Below are positions 11,996-22,374 of a stretch of DNA of 64,000 nucleotides, piece by piece. The stretch comes from Gnetum montanum (lineage: Eukaryota > Streptophyta > Gnetopsida > Gnetales > Gnetaceae). Position 1 is the stretch's first letter, and each line of letters begins with the position of its first letter. The notes beneath the pieces are model-generated. The model had not been told where the DNA came from, did not search any database, and was given only the letters and a program-made list of their open reading frames with translations. Position numbers and translations under genes: made by a program. The stretch spans positions 1,743 to 65,742 of the forward strand of contig MNCI01003692.1 in the NCBI GenBank assembly GCA_015680685.1, written 5' to 3'.

Positions 11996-12123
11996 TTTTT
12001 ATCTTGTCGGTATGCTACTGACAGTTGTTTAAATTTTCTTTTGATTAACCCTAAGGGTTCTTTTAAGCTTCCCAACGATGTGGATGATTTCCTATGTTCT
12101 ACTTAGTGCACAAACAACTTAGT

Positions 12124-12140
12124 CCCCAGCAACGGTGCCA
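12124..12140 (-). other. Primer-binding site of element C
   Basis: On the minus strand TGGCACCGTTGCTGGGG begins one base after the LTR end. It is the PBS type (TGGCRCCGTTGCYGGGG) seen in many plant Athila/Tat-like gypsy elements, and it fixes element polarity as minus. Confidence 0.85.
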
Positions 12141-12141
12141 A

Positions 12142-12932
12142 TGATGAGTGGCGAGGTACCCCTACACTCAACCATATGAATATGAGCATTTCACACATGA
12201 TCCGGTCAAACTCCACAGACTAAGTGCCTACACGCCTTATGGAACACCTAAGGTTAATCAATCATTGTCCTCCCAAAGTTACTTGTATTTGTCACGATTG
12301 TATGGTTAAGTAAGCTTGAGGCATGTGATTTTTATATCTTTTATGTTTTATTGCCTATGCTAAGAGGGAAAAGGGTGAAGAGACTAAGTAACTAACTTTA
12401 ACTAACTAAGCCTTAATTATCCTAGCATCAATATCTATTCCCACTTGCCGTTTCACACCTTGAACCAATGCAACACTACTAGGATTACCAAACGCTATTC
12501 GTTACTGGGATTACCAAGCATAATGCATGTGCTCAAAGTGGTCGTACTGAATGCACTTAACTATGAGAGTTGAGGGTTGAGAGAGATTAAGTCCTTAAGA
12601 AAGCATTTAAAAAATTAACAATAATTAAAGTCCTATTTAGCTTAGTCTATGCACTGCAAGGTTTATCCAAAAGTTCATCTCTATTGTCGTACACAATTGT
12701 GTGCTCAGGTACAACATTGCTTGAATAAAGATCCGTTCACTTTGGGCCTCCTACTGCGGGCACATGAAAATTTTTTCTAACTCTGGAATGGAAAAATGGC
12801 AAGAGTTTGGCTAAGGTATAGATCTAGATGGAGAAACAAGGGAGAGTCACCTCTTATTTATAGAACTGGTGGCACGCTGCGATATCGTAGGGAAGGATGC
12901 AATATTACGTATGTGATATTGCATCCCATCAA
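12142..12932 (-). repeat. 5' LTR of element C
   Basis: 791 bp, the partner of 6336-7121. The minus-strand ends TGATG.../...CTCATCA form a short inverted repeat. A TATA-like motif CTATAAATAAGAGG lies at 12850-12863. The U3 start (12880-12932) has degenerate GATATC-type palindromes. Homologous LTRs occur at 52120, 55223 and 40511. Confidence 0.9.
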
Positions 12933-13139
12933 AATCCTATTTACTAGAATAACAAGAGCATCATCAACATGACTAAGAATCCAATTCAAAATTCTTGTAC
13001 CAAACATATTGAGATTAATCATCATTTCATATGGGAGCATACACAGAGTGGTCTTGTCAAACTAGATTTCATTAGAACCAAGTGTCAACTAGTAGATGCC
13101 TTCACCAAACCCTTAGATGAACATTGATTGGAATCTCTA
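12933..13139 (+). pseudogene. Copia RNase H, last part, element B
   Basis: Continuation of the RNase H broken by element C: a NNKSIINMTKNPIQ block (family: CDN.SAI.L.KNPV.H.R), then TKHIEINHHF, HTQSGLVKLDFIRT and QLVDAFTKPLDEH, the canonical copia end (family: NQ.ADIFTKPL). It ends at a stop followed by the SLCKNMGI block seen before the 3' untranslated part. Confidence 0.88.
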
Positions 13140-13426
13140 TGCAAAAATATGGGGATAGGTCCTTGTCTATTATGTGAGTGTTTTTCATTCTTTCTATTCT
13201 TACTCCAAAAAAAATAAAATCAAACAAACATACAAAATCCAAAACACCAAAAATATTTTCTTTTCTCTATGCATCTATTTAGGGGAAGTTTATCTCACCT
13301 TTTTGGTTATGTCAAAAAAGGGGAAGAAGTAAAATCTATTATTATTATGTTATTAATGCATTATTATTGGGACAAGACTAACCCATTTTCTTAAGTTTTG
13401 GAAATTACAAAAAACAGGGAGATTAT
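13140..13426 (+). other. 3' untranslated region and polypurine tract of element B
   Basis: No coding signal. Contains an AAAAAAGGGGAAGAAG purine run (13316-13330) and a second purine tract AAAACAGGGAGATTAT directly before the LTR (13411-13426), the likely plus-strand primer. Confidence 0.65.
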
Positions 13427-14534
13427 TGACCTTTTGGTTTTGGTATGTCAAAACATTAAGAAAAATGGAACATATGTTTGTTTGCATATGTGTGTAGTTG
13501 TTGTGATTACACAACATGAACTTGGGTTTAGTAGATCTATGCACAAGGAATGATGCAGTCAAAAGAAAAGGGAAGATGAATAAAGACATCTTTGGGAAGC
13601 AGCGTACGTCTTGGTAGATTTGGAATGAACTTAGAGAAATTTTAAAAAGACATCTTCATAAATAGTATGTCTTTCCCCAACCAAAGACATCTTTATAGAA
13701 TGTAGACCAAATATAGAAAGATGTCTTTCATTAAGCAAAGATTTCTTTCATTGAGAAAAGACATCTTTTATTGAGCAAAGACATCTTTCAGAGGGAGACT
13801 TCAGAAAGATGTCTCTTAGGAAACAAAGACATCTTCCTAGATTTGAATCCAAATTTAGAGAGACATTATGCATGAGAAGGATGTCTCCCACAATTGTTAG
13901 TGATTTTTAGCTAGTCATTGGACAAGTTTCAAGAATGATTTAGCAATATAGTAGCTATTAGAAGACTTCATATGCATTGGGAAATATGTAAGCATTGTTG
14001 TATTCATTGTACAATCATTTGTAATCATTGAACTCTTTGTTGATCCTCATCATCTAATCATTTTAACTTTGTAAGGTTTGGTTTACCTAACTATGTAAGG
14101 ATTAGCAAGTTGAGTTGTAATCATTCCTTGTATTTCTTATTCTTGTTGTCCTATGGGATTGAGTTCCTTGAGCTTGTCGAGATCTTATGGGATTGAGTTG
14201 TTGGTGCTATGGTACAACACCCCGCTGTAGAGCTCAAAGATTGGAAAGGTTGTGGAAGCCTAGAAACCACATTTCTAGCATGATGGAACCTTGTGAGGTT
14301 GAGTGATTGGTGCTACAATACAACACTCTGGAGTAGTGCTTGATGAGTGTACAAGGTGTGGACCCTTCAACCACATTTTGAGAGCAACAAAGTCTAGAGG
14401 TATGTTTGTGATCTACCTTTCGAGTGTCAAGTACCCAAGTTGGGGAACCACATAAATTTGTGTGTATGCTTTGTTAGTTTATGTTCTTTTTTTGGAAAAC
14501 TTATTCACCCCCCTTCTAAGTTCAATGATCCACA
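13427..14534 (+). repeat. 3' LTR of copia element B
   Basis: 1.1 kb partner of 1828-2859. The part at 13570-13865 contains about nine to ten variants of AAAGACATCTTT or its complement. The 3' end (ttctaagttcaatgatccaca) matches the 5' LTR end. Confidence 0.88.
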
Positions 14535-15000
14535 GATCTGCCACCATGTTCTCAACTCCCTAGTAATCAATTATATGAAGGTCAAATTTCTACAAGAGAA
14601 CTAGTCATCATATGATACAAGGGCTGACATCTAGTTTATTCATAAGGAACCAAATGCCATCGTGATTAATGTGAATGAAAATTTTTACTTCCATAACATA
14701 ATGCCTAAATTCTTGAAGTGAAAAAATATGATCATGAATTCTTTTTCTATGGTGATGTAGTTTAATTCAAGTCCAATAATGGTCTTGCTAGCATAATTGA
14801 TATAGTAGGTCTCTTCTTCTCATTAAATTGCATTAGAATGGCAACAAATGAAAAATTATAAGCATCTATCATTATATGGAATAGTTGAGCCTAATTAGGA
14901 CTCTATATCATAGGAGTTTTGGTTAACACTTCCTTAAGATACTGAAAGAAATTTTCAAATTTCTTCCTCCACAAGAATGAAACATCTTTCCTTGTGAGCT
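14535..15000 (-). pseudogene. RNase H of gypsy element A
   Basis: Minus strand, several stops and frameshifts. ETYYINYASKTIIGLELNY and ITIEKEFMIIFFH match the gypsy RNase H block 'YVIYYASKTLNEAQ.NYTTTEKELLAVVFA'. The domain ends ENMVAD, broken at 14535 by element B. The next residues (HLSWL, family DHLSRL) are read at about 1805-1825, showing both parts belong to one element. Confidence 0.82.
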
Positions 15001-15700
15001 CAATAAGGACCAGGCTATCCTTTAATAACCTTTAATAAAATGATGATAATAACTAGTGTGATGTAGGAAGGATCGCATTTCCTTAACCATCATAAGTATC
15101 CATGTCATATTCTCAATGGTGCATATCTTATCCGGATTAACTTCAATCCTCTTCTTTGAAAATTTGTGAGCAAGAATGATACCCTCAATCATCATTAACT
15201 AGCTCTTTTTCAAGTTTATCTTTAGTTTCACCTAGTAGTAGTGATATAGAATAGCTTCAAGCTAGTCCAAGACATCCTAGAATGGATTTTCATAAGTGGA
15301 AAATTCATGCATGAAGAATTCCATAATCTTGCCAATTTAATCCTAGAACATGGATATCACCAACTATTAAAATATGGATGGTGCATTACATAACCCAAAG
15401 GACATGTACTTAAAGGTAAAGGTCCCCCATGGGAAAATGAAGATAATCTCAGCTTGATCCTCTAGCATAATATTGATTTGATTGTAACTATAGTATTTAT
15501 CAAGAAAGCTATATTACTCTTGATCAAAGATCGTATTCAATACCTAGTCTAAAAAGGGTAATGGGAAATGGTCCTTAAAGCTAACAACATTTAGCAATCT
15601 ATTGTTAATTTAAACTCTTCAATCATTCTCCTTCTTGGGTGTAACTACAGTCGAATTGACCCAATCAACATTTGAATTAGATGATTTAACATTAAACAAG
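15000..15700 (-). pseudogene. Reverse transcriptase of gypsy element A
   Basis: Read across stops. DWVNSTVVTPKK (family: SPVVIVPKK), FKDHFPLPFLD (family: KDHFPLPFIDQ), SFLDKYYSYNQI and PWGTFTFKYMSFGLCNAPSIF are clear. The catalytic FMDDFSVY is decayed to FMHEFSTY, losing an active-site Asp. The segment after it (HKFSKKRIEVNPDKI, VKEMRSFLHH) matches the RT thumb/connection. Confidence 0.85.
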
Positions 15701-15859
15701 GTAAGAGCATTAATTGGTCTCTTAAATATCTAATTTTTGGCTTCATGGATGATATGTTCTACAAGGTAATTCACATCTCTAATAACACATAAGCACTCTA
15801 TGATATAGCACTTGCAACCATGCTTACCACAAGATTGGGAAGGATCACATGAGATTTAC

Positions 15860-16230
15860 TTATAATTTATCTTTAAAATTACATCTTTCTTATTGATTTC
15901 AAGCTAGAGGCCTTAAAATACTAACATAACATTAATTATGCTCAGCTAGGGCCTTTCCATAATGACAGGAAAGCTATCTTCCACCTTATTCTATGGTTTG
16001 ATTACCAAGAAATTAGTATGGTATTACCATCCTACTAAGGTAGTCATAACATTGTTCACTTATCCCATAGAGTATGTATATGATTGGTCTACTAGCTTCA
16101 ACATTATGTTAGTACTTTTGAGAGAGGGAAGCCTCATGTCAAGCTATTGTTACAATGAAATAATATTAACCTTTGGACTAGAGTCATATAGAGCTAGGCA
16201 ATGACCTTTCTCCTCAATTTATATCTAGAC
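15860..16230 (-). pseudogene. Aspartic protease of gypsy element A
   Basis: Minus-strand remnant. YDSSPKVNIISL stands where LGDSGASVNLIPL is expected, followed by LPSLKSTNIMLKLVDQSYTY (family: LKPT.M.LQLADRS), TNFLVIKP and FPVIMERPQLSIINVML (family: IPIILGRPFLAT). The catalytic Gly of DSG is changed and several stops occur. Confidence 0.72.
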
Positions 16231-16849
16231 AATGAAACTGCTAGGATTGCTCTTCTTTTTGGGTAGAAGACCTTATTTTACTACCTATGTGGCTACCTTA
16301 CATTGTAATTATTACAAGACTGTTGTTGTCAGATGTCATCACATTTGAACATTCATATTTAATTGAAAAAAAATTTCCCTAAAGTGAATATATTTCTCTA
16401 ACAGTGCTTAGGAAATGGTATACTAACCTCTTGAATTTAGACTCCTATTATTCTCTAAGAATTATCCTCTTCATATGAGAAAGAGGATGGAGTAAACCTA
16501 GCCCCATGAAACTCATGTCTGCACTTATGAAAAAAATTCCTAACCTAGGATCTCAACATTCCCTCTACAATCAAATTAATAGGAGCTTAGTATTAATTTC
16601 TAGCAGCATAGGTGAATTTAGGATGATCATAGTAGGCAATATCATAAGATTTAGATTTCAAAAAAAAAATACTAGAACACAAAAAATACCTTTTTTGATT
16701 CAACAATCCACCTAAGCCCTCACATATACATGTGGTTGGTAACCCTGCTTCTTCATCCTCCTCTATATAAAATTCCTTTAAGTTCCCTTCAAACCAAATA
16801 CCACCCAAGATCCATACTGTTATGCTCACTCATGTTGTATCTAATTAAA
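16231..16849 (-). other. Unassigned stretch between gypsy remnants A and D
   Basis: Probably decayed gag of element A by position (upstream of its protease on the minus strand). One open stretch (16593-16829) reads on that strand, but I recognise no gag motif. The junction with plus-strand remnant D lies near 16850. Confidence 0.35.
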
Positions 16850-16889
16850 TCCATGCTGGAAACCTTCTTAGGAAATTAGCTGATCCTAA

Positions 16890-17330
16890 GAGTTCTCTTA
16901 TTTATTTATAGATTGCTGGGAATGAACTATGTAAAGCTCTTCTTGATTTCGATTCCAATGTCAACTTGATTTCTCATGATATATATACCACATGGAACTT
17001 GCCCCCTCTCAAGAAGAGCAATATCAAATTAGAATTGGTAGACTAATCCATTACAATTCCATTGGAACTAGTGGAAGACATTGTAACCACTATTTATGGA
17101 TGATCTTATCCTATCGATTTCCTAGTAATCAAGGTGGGGAACTGCAAAGGGGACATTCCAATCATCATGGAATGGATATGGCTAAGCACTATTGATGCAA
17201 GAATAGGCATTAGAGATCTTTCTCTAGAAATATCTAAAGAAAATTCTTTCAAAAAGATTAAGAAGAAGTGTGTTCCATGCATTGCATATAGCGATACATA
17301 GTGCAATTGCATGTAGAAACTATGGTTTGC
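16890..17330 (+). pseudogene. Aspartic protease, gypsy remnant D
   Basis: SLIYL-IAGNELCKALLDFDS (active-site DSG altered to DFD), VNLISHDIYTTWNLPPLKKS, ITIPLELVEDIVTTIYG, PIDFLVIKV and DIPIIMEWIWLSTIDA run in parallel with the protease of element C (8668-9465, opposite strand), with one or two changes per block. Three stops replace Gln or Trp codons that are intact in C. Confidence 0.85.
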
Positions 17331-17430
17331 AAAACAAGTATCCATCTTTGCATGAAAGCAATGTGCGCCAGAAGTAGATATTCAAAGGTTCCTATACACA
17401 ACAAACCACAAAATAGAAGTCACCTAGTGG

Positions 17431-17700
17431 TTGATCAGTCATTTTGAGAGTAGCACACTTTACATGGAACCTACTAAGAGCCTAATGTGCACTTATGTCA
17501 AAGGCATGGATGAACTAGAGCAAGTTCATCACCAATTCTCTAATAATGCAAATGATGATACCTATTTAGGAGAGTTGGAAATTCTTAAAAATTTTAAGCA
17601 AGAGCCCCTTGAGCTAAAAGCTCTGCCTACTAGTGTGGAGTATGTATTCTTAAAAAATGGGAAGCCAGTAATAATCAATACAAATCTTGCTCCAGATTAG
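17431..17700 (+). pseudogene. Protease-RT linker, gypsy remnant D
   Basis: An 89-residue stretch. EPLELKALPTSVEYVFLKNG and PVIINTNLAPD match the plant Athila-like linker (family: LKPLPSHLKYAYLG...PVIIA..L). It ends at TAG and continues in the same frame with KWMLLNVVEKW (family: E.KLL.VLR.HK). Confidence 0.78.
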
Positions 17701-17759
17701 AAATGGATGCTATTAAATGTGGTTGAAAAATGGTTAGTATCCTTTGCTTTGTGATATCT

Positions 17760-18553
17760 TGAACTCATAGAGATTAATCCAAGGATATGCTAGCATCATA
17801 TCTACATCAATTTGGCCATGAAGCCAAAGAGGTAGTGATAGAGATGATTGAATCCTAAATTGAAGTAGATCATAAAGGAGAAAATTGAACAACTCCTTAA
17901 GGTGAGGCTTATCTATCCCATTTCAGATAGTACGTGGGTTAGTCCACTCATAATTGTGCAAAAGAAAGGTGGCAAGTGGAAGGTTTACATTAATTTTTGA
18001 TTGTTAAATGTGCCAACATTCAAAGACCATTTTTTGTTGTCATTCATTGATCATGTGTTATACATCATATTTAGGCATTGCTACTATAGTTTTCTAAATG
18101 GTTATATTGACTATAACAAAATCTAGATCATACCATAGGACTAGGCCAAAATAACATTCATGAATCCCTAGAGGACCTTTGCATATCGCAAGATGCCTTT
18201 TAATCTTTGCAATGCCCCTACTACATTCCAATGATTGGTACTTAGCATTTCTTAATAAGGTAGCAAGATGGATGTCTTTATTGATGACTTCTCTACCTAT
18301 GGGAATAAATTTGAGCAAGCCTTGAACCACTTTGTGCAAGTGCTAAAATGATGTGTGGAAACAAACTTGCAGCTTAGTTGGCAAAAGAGTCATTTGATCG
18401 TCAAACAGGGTATTGTGTTGGGGCATCAAATCTCACAAGAAGGAATTGAGTTTGGCCTTGAAAAAACAAGGATCATCCAAGGAATTACTCACCAAACAAA
18501 AATCTTCAAAGATGTTCTATCATTCCTTAGACACACTAGCTTCATTTGGCTAC
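17760..18553 (+). pseudogene. Reverse transcriptase, gypsy remnant D
   Basis: IYPISDSTWVSPLIIVQKKGGKW starts the domain. It continues with FKDHFLLSFIDHVL, RMPFNLCNAPTTFQ (family: RMPFGLCNAPATFQ) and MDVFIDDFSTYG (about 18265-18300), where IDD is the catalytic pair. The thumb has LSWQKSHLIVKQGIVLGHQISQ and IEFGLEKTRII. Stops and frameshifts are scattered. It ends within FLRHTSFIW (family: FLGHAGFYRRF). Confidence 0.88.
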
Positions 18554-18986
18554 TATTGAAGATGTCTTTGCCTAAGGAAAGATGTCTATTATTTCTTGAA
18601 GACATCTTTGCCTGTGCATCTTCTAATTCTACCAAGATGTCTACTATTTATCAGAGATGTCTTCTTCAACCTTCCTTTACATGATGAATTCATCATTCCT
18701 CATCCACAACCTTGATGTTTTGCAATCTTAATGATGATAACTTTGCTTGTGAAGTACTTTGGTCCTTGTGTACATTCTTTGGAATTCTCACATGTTTATT
18801 TGAGACCTTGTGGGTGACATTCTCATTTTAGCTCTAAACTAGTTTTTTCCTTGTCATAAATGTAAGATTTCACTCATCTTGGTTTCCTATGTACATTGTC
18901 CTATAGGAACAATAACCACACAACCATGCAAACAACCTTTGGCTCTATTTTACTTAAAATTTTAACCCACCAAAAGGTCTGTAATC
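18553..18986 (-). repeat. Truncated 3' LTR of copia element E
   Basis: 434 bp aligning with about 23200-23620 of the other LTR. It ends at 'ccaaaaggtctgtaa', followed by the purine tract (minus-strand GGGGAGATTACAG). The truncation point at 18553 abuts gypsy D and falls among AAGACATCTTT-type repeats. Confidence 0.78.
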
Positions 18987-18989
18987 TCC

Positions 18990-20800
18990 CCATTTTTGGT
19001 GATGTTCAAAACTTAAGAAATTGGGTTAGTGATTATACAAATATAGCCATAGTACTCTTTCCCCCTTTGAATAGTAGTACACAAACTTGATGCAAAAGAG
19101 ATATCATAAAAGAACAATAATTTTCAAATAATATGCAGAATCAAATAGTAGGACATAATCCCAAAAAATATCTAATGAAGAAAGAAAATCAATTTAAAGA
19201 GCACACATTTTTTAGCACTAAGTTCCATGAAGAGTTACCCCTAATTTGTTAAGAACAAATTTAAGCCTTCCAAGTGATATTCATACTTAGAGCTTGAATG
19301 AAGTATAAACTTTGAAGATCAAGTAACTTGTCTCTAAAATCAATAAGTCATTAGTATAGCATGGTTCTTTTAATATTTAAATGTGCTCCATCTTTGTAAA
19401 CCATTACCAAAAGAATAGGTCATATCTTTATGATAATGAGGATATGGCAAGAATACTTCACAATGTGAAATCAATCATGCCAAATTTTAAATTCTTGAGC
19501 TAGGATGTACATCTCAAGGTAGACTAATCAAAAAATGTTTCAACTAAAATCATGAATACTTTTCCATAATTAGAATGATCATGCTCTTTCTCATTTTTTT
19601 GTAAGGGAAAATATCACTATTTGCATTCTTTCATGAAAATATAGGTTCTTCTTACTTCAACTTATGCTTGAACATTGACTAGATGGGCTAATGATACATT
19701 AAGATTTGCTCTTATCCAATCAAAACAAGGATATACAACTAATCCAAAATGGACCCACAACACATAATTTCATGCTAAATACCAAATATAAACCAAGTAT
19801 CCTATCTAATTAAACTATTATCTCATTAGAATTTGTATCTTTATATTTAACCAAAAATTGGAAAAACATCAACACAAGGGTATGGAAGCCATGAGAGAAA
19901 CATGCATATTTTGCTTTTTGTACAAGGAAATGCCACAAACCTAACCATTTTTCAAAAAAAAAAATTATAATCATGCCAAAGGATTTTAGAAATTTAGCTA
20001 TCCACCTAAAAGAAAAATACCTCTTGATGTCCTTATCTAGCTCATTTCGAAGTCTTGAAAGACTCCCCCTTTATTGGTGATCTCTAAGATGCTGATGGAT
20101 AATGAGGAATAGACTCCCCCTACATATGTGTTGCTTGCCTTGGGATATTAATGTGCAAATGTTGTAAATCACAAGAACACTACAACTGTAGGTCAACATT
20201 AAGCTCAACTGTGGAGACTAAGGTCTCTAATTAGTAATATTGATAGGATTTTTCAAAGGCTTATCTTATCTCATAAATAGCAAAAATATCCCAAATTCCA
20301 TGAGCTTAGAAGCAAAAAATAACAATAAATTTTTATTAAACAAGATTAAAAACATAGTAAAAAACAATAAGATAATGATCCAAAGGAAATCAAAATAAGT
20401 GCTACACACATAGTTTCTAAGAAGCAATTCTATGAAGATCAAAAATGAACATAAGAAATGCCCTAAACAATTCTTCCACCATTTTTCANCAAGCAAGGTA
20501 AGTAAAAGTAAGTCTTTGTATCTTTTCTTGCTAGTCAATAAGAATGATATTTGAAGTCCAAAATTATTTGTGTCTTGAAAAANAACTAGCAAGCAAAGAT
20601 ACGAAGACTTACTTTTACTTACCATGCTTTCTGATGATGAGAGACATTTAATGGAGTTTGAGATGAGGTCCTCTATCATGAAGTACCTTATTACCTTATG
20701 TTCTCTTTAATTTGATCGTATATGTGATGTCTTTATTTTTTCATGCTCTTTATGATAAAACCTTTGATCACTTATTATGTCATTTTCTTCATTCTTACTT
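18990..20800 (-). other. Non-coding internal part of element E
   Basis: No conserved pol domain is seen in any frame. Two minus-strand GGGGGAGTC purine runs (about 20058-20130) resemble the stretch between pol and LTR in large copia elements. A hairpin-forming inverted repeat with ambiguous bases lies at 20489-20629 (separate entry). Confidence 0.5.
20489..20629. repeat. Inverted repeat, 45 bp arms
   Basis: 20491-20535 is the reverse complement of 20585-20629 with about three mismatches. The loop is about 49 bp. Single ambiguous bases sit at 20489 and 20583, next to one edge of each arm. It could be a small MITE-like insertion or an assembly artefact in which a read end was joined in reverse. 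Confidence 0.75.
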
Positions 20801-20808
20801 ATTGGAAC

Positions 20809-22130
20809 CTACACAATTTCCTTATCAAAGCCTTTTTGACAAGACCAAGTATTAACCTTGATTTGATCATCATGAGTATAGTTGATAGTTTTCTTACAAT
20901 CAAAATTTTTACAAACAAATAAAATATTATCCTCATGATCAAAATTATCAAACCTTACTATTCTTGTGCTTGAACTTGAATTTTCATGTGTTGATTCCTC
21001 TAAATTCTTTGGTTGATTATTAAGAGTCTCTTCTTCTTGAATCTTGCTGCAATCCTTATCAAAAGAGGTTAGTTGTTGAATCTTAGCTTTTATATCTAAG
21101 ATCTCTTCTTTCACTTTAGCATGAATAGAATCTAGCTTAGAAAGTACTAATTTTGTTTCCTTACTAATCAAATGATGTTAAAAAATTCCTTCTTTAAATT
21201 CACTATACCTCTTGTCACACTTACCATCTTGTTTAGCCATATGTGAGAAATTTTCATTAGTAAGCACCATGCATATGAGATGTGAATCTTTGAAAAAATT
21301 ACATGCTTCTTCTTCACATTTCTCACCATCATCCCAACTTGTATAAAGCTGTTCTTTTTCGATTCCTCCTTATCGAATCTATTCTTTGGATATACCTTGT
21401 TATCACTTGGACCGCTAGGACATTCAAAGGTCATATGGCCTCTTCCTCCACAAACCCAACATTCTATAGAAGAAAAATTTAAGTTAGAAGCATTTAAAAT
21501 TTTTTTACCTTTATCACTTTCTTTGAAAAAGTTGTGTCTTGGCTAAGATGCCCCCTCATTTTTTCTTGCAAGTAATTGTTGTAGTTTCCTTGACAATAAT
21601 GCAATCTAATCTTCGCTCCCCACATCATGCTCATTTAACTCCTTTTTATTAGAGGCAATCTTTAGAGCAATAGGTCTTTCTTGGATCACTACTTCAGTTA
21701 TAAGATTCATTTCATAAACAATGAGAGCACTTTGGAGCTTTTCAAATTTCAATGTTGAGAAATTTCTAATTTTCTCCATAGCTCTGACCTTTGATCTAAT
21801 GTTTGATTGTAGAGTTCTGATCATTTTGATGATGAAATTACTTTTAAGAAGATCCTTTCATGTTCCTCTAATAGTTGCAACAAGATCATTAGCTCTAGAG
21901 AAATAATCCTTTATTTTCTCATGTTCTTTCATTTTGAGTTTATCATACTCACTTTGTAAAACTAATAATTTTGATTTCTTCACAATAGATGTTCCCTCAT
22001 AAGTAGCTTCTAAAGTTTGCCAAATATCTTTGGCCATTTTACATCCTACTATCCTATTAAATTTAGATTTATTCAATGCACAATATAAACAAATTTTTTC
22101 TTTTGAATCAAACATAAACTTATCCTTTTC
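20809..22130 (-). pseudogene. Gag polyprotein of copia element E (broken)
   Basis: From its 5' end (right): the UBN2/Retrotran_gag_2-type domain (22115-21858) with KEKICLYCALNKSKFNRIVG, AKDIWQTLEATYEGTSIVKKSKL and LKMKEHEKIKDYFSRANDLV, a close match to the plant copia Gag core. A second piece (21824-21606) continues the helical part (RSKVRAMEKIRNFSTLKF). The CCHC zinc knuckle (21461-21420) reads CWVCGGRGHMTFEC. The tail (21434-20809) is polar. Frames shift between pieces. Gag would form particles and package RNA. Confidence 0.85.
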
Positions 22131-22354
22131 CTCTTATATTCATTTTATGTAAAGCTTGATGATGCTAGTGGAGTTATCAACATGTGGAGCATAGCCTTCA
22201 AGGATTGACACCCACACTTCAAATTCCATGGATTCGAAGAATCTTTGAATTCTAATTTTTTAGTAGTGAAGTCTAATCTATTGAACATGGATGGCTTTGT
22301 GTAAGATGTCCTCTCCATTGTTCACTCTTGAAGTTAATGAAGATAGAGGAAGAG

Positions 22355-22372
22355 CACCAAGCTCTGATACCA
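22355..22372 (-). other. Primer-binding site of copia element E
   Basis: The minus strand reads TGGTATCAGAGCTTGGTG, the standard initiator tRNA-Met PBS of plant copia elements, two bases from the LTR end. Confidence 0.92.
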
Positions 22373-22374
22373 CT

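Larger units (their letters stand above)
6336..12932 (-). mobile_element. Gypsy-type element C, gag-protease only, nested in B
   Basis: A 6.6 kb minus-strand LTR element with LTRs at 6336-7121 and 12142-12932, flanked by aactc (6331-6335) and aaatc (12933-12937), an imperfect 5 bp duplication. Internal order from its 5' end (right): PBS, gag, gag C-terminal part, aspartic protease, then about 1.5 kb of non-coding sequence before the 3' LTR. No RT, RNase H or integrase motif is visible, so it is non-autonomous. Elements D and I and the solo LTR at 40511 belong to the same or a closely related family. Confidence 0.9.
1828..14534 (+). mobile_element. Ty1/copia LTR retrotransposon B, full span
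   Basis: Two related LTRs (1828-2859 and 13427-14534) flank gag, protease, integrase, RT and RNase H in Ty1/copia order on the plus strand. The ends form a 6 bp inverted repeat (TGTGGA/TCCACA). Flanking 5-mers are gatat (1823-1827) and gatct (14535-14539), a 5 bp target duplication with one change. Removing B rejoins gypsy element A in frame: RNase H ends VAD and continues HLSWLRI. About 6.6 kb of the span is the nested element C. Many stops and the diverged LTRs mark an old, dead copy. Confidence 0.92.
16850..18553 (+). mobile_element. Gypsy remnant D (protease and RT), relative of element C
   Basis: Plus strand, truncated at both ends. The protease block is clearly homologous to that of element C. 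It is followed by the linker and RT that C lacks, so D shows what an autonomous member of the family encoded. It ends at about 18553, where the LTR of copia E begins in the middle of the post-RT connection. No LTR is visible. Confidence 0.85.
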
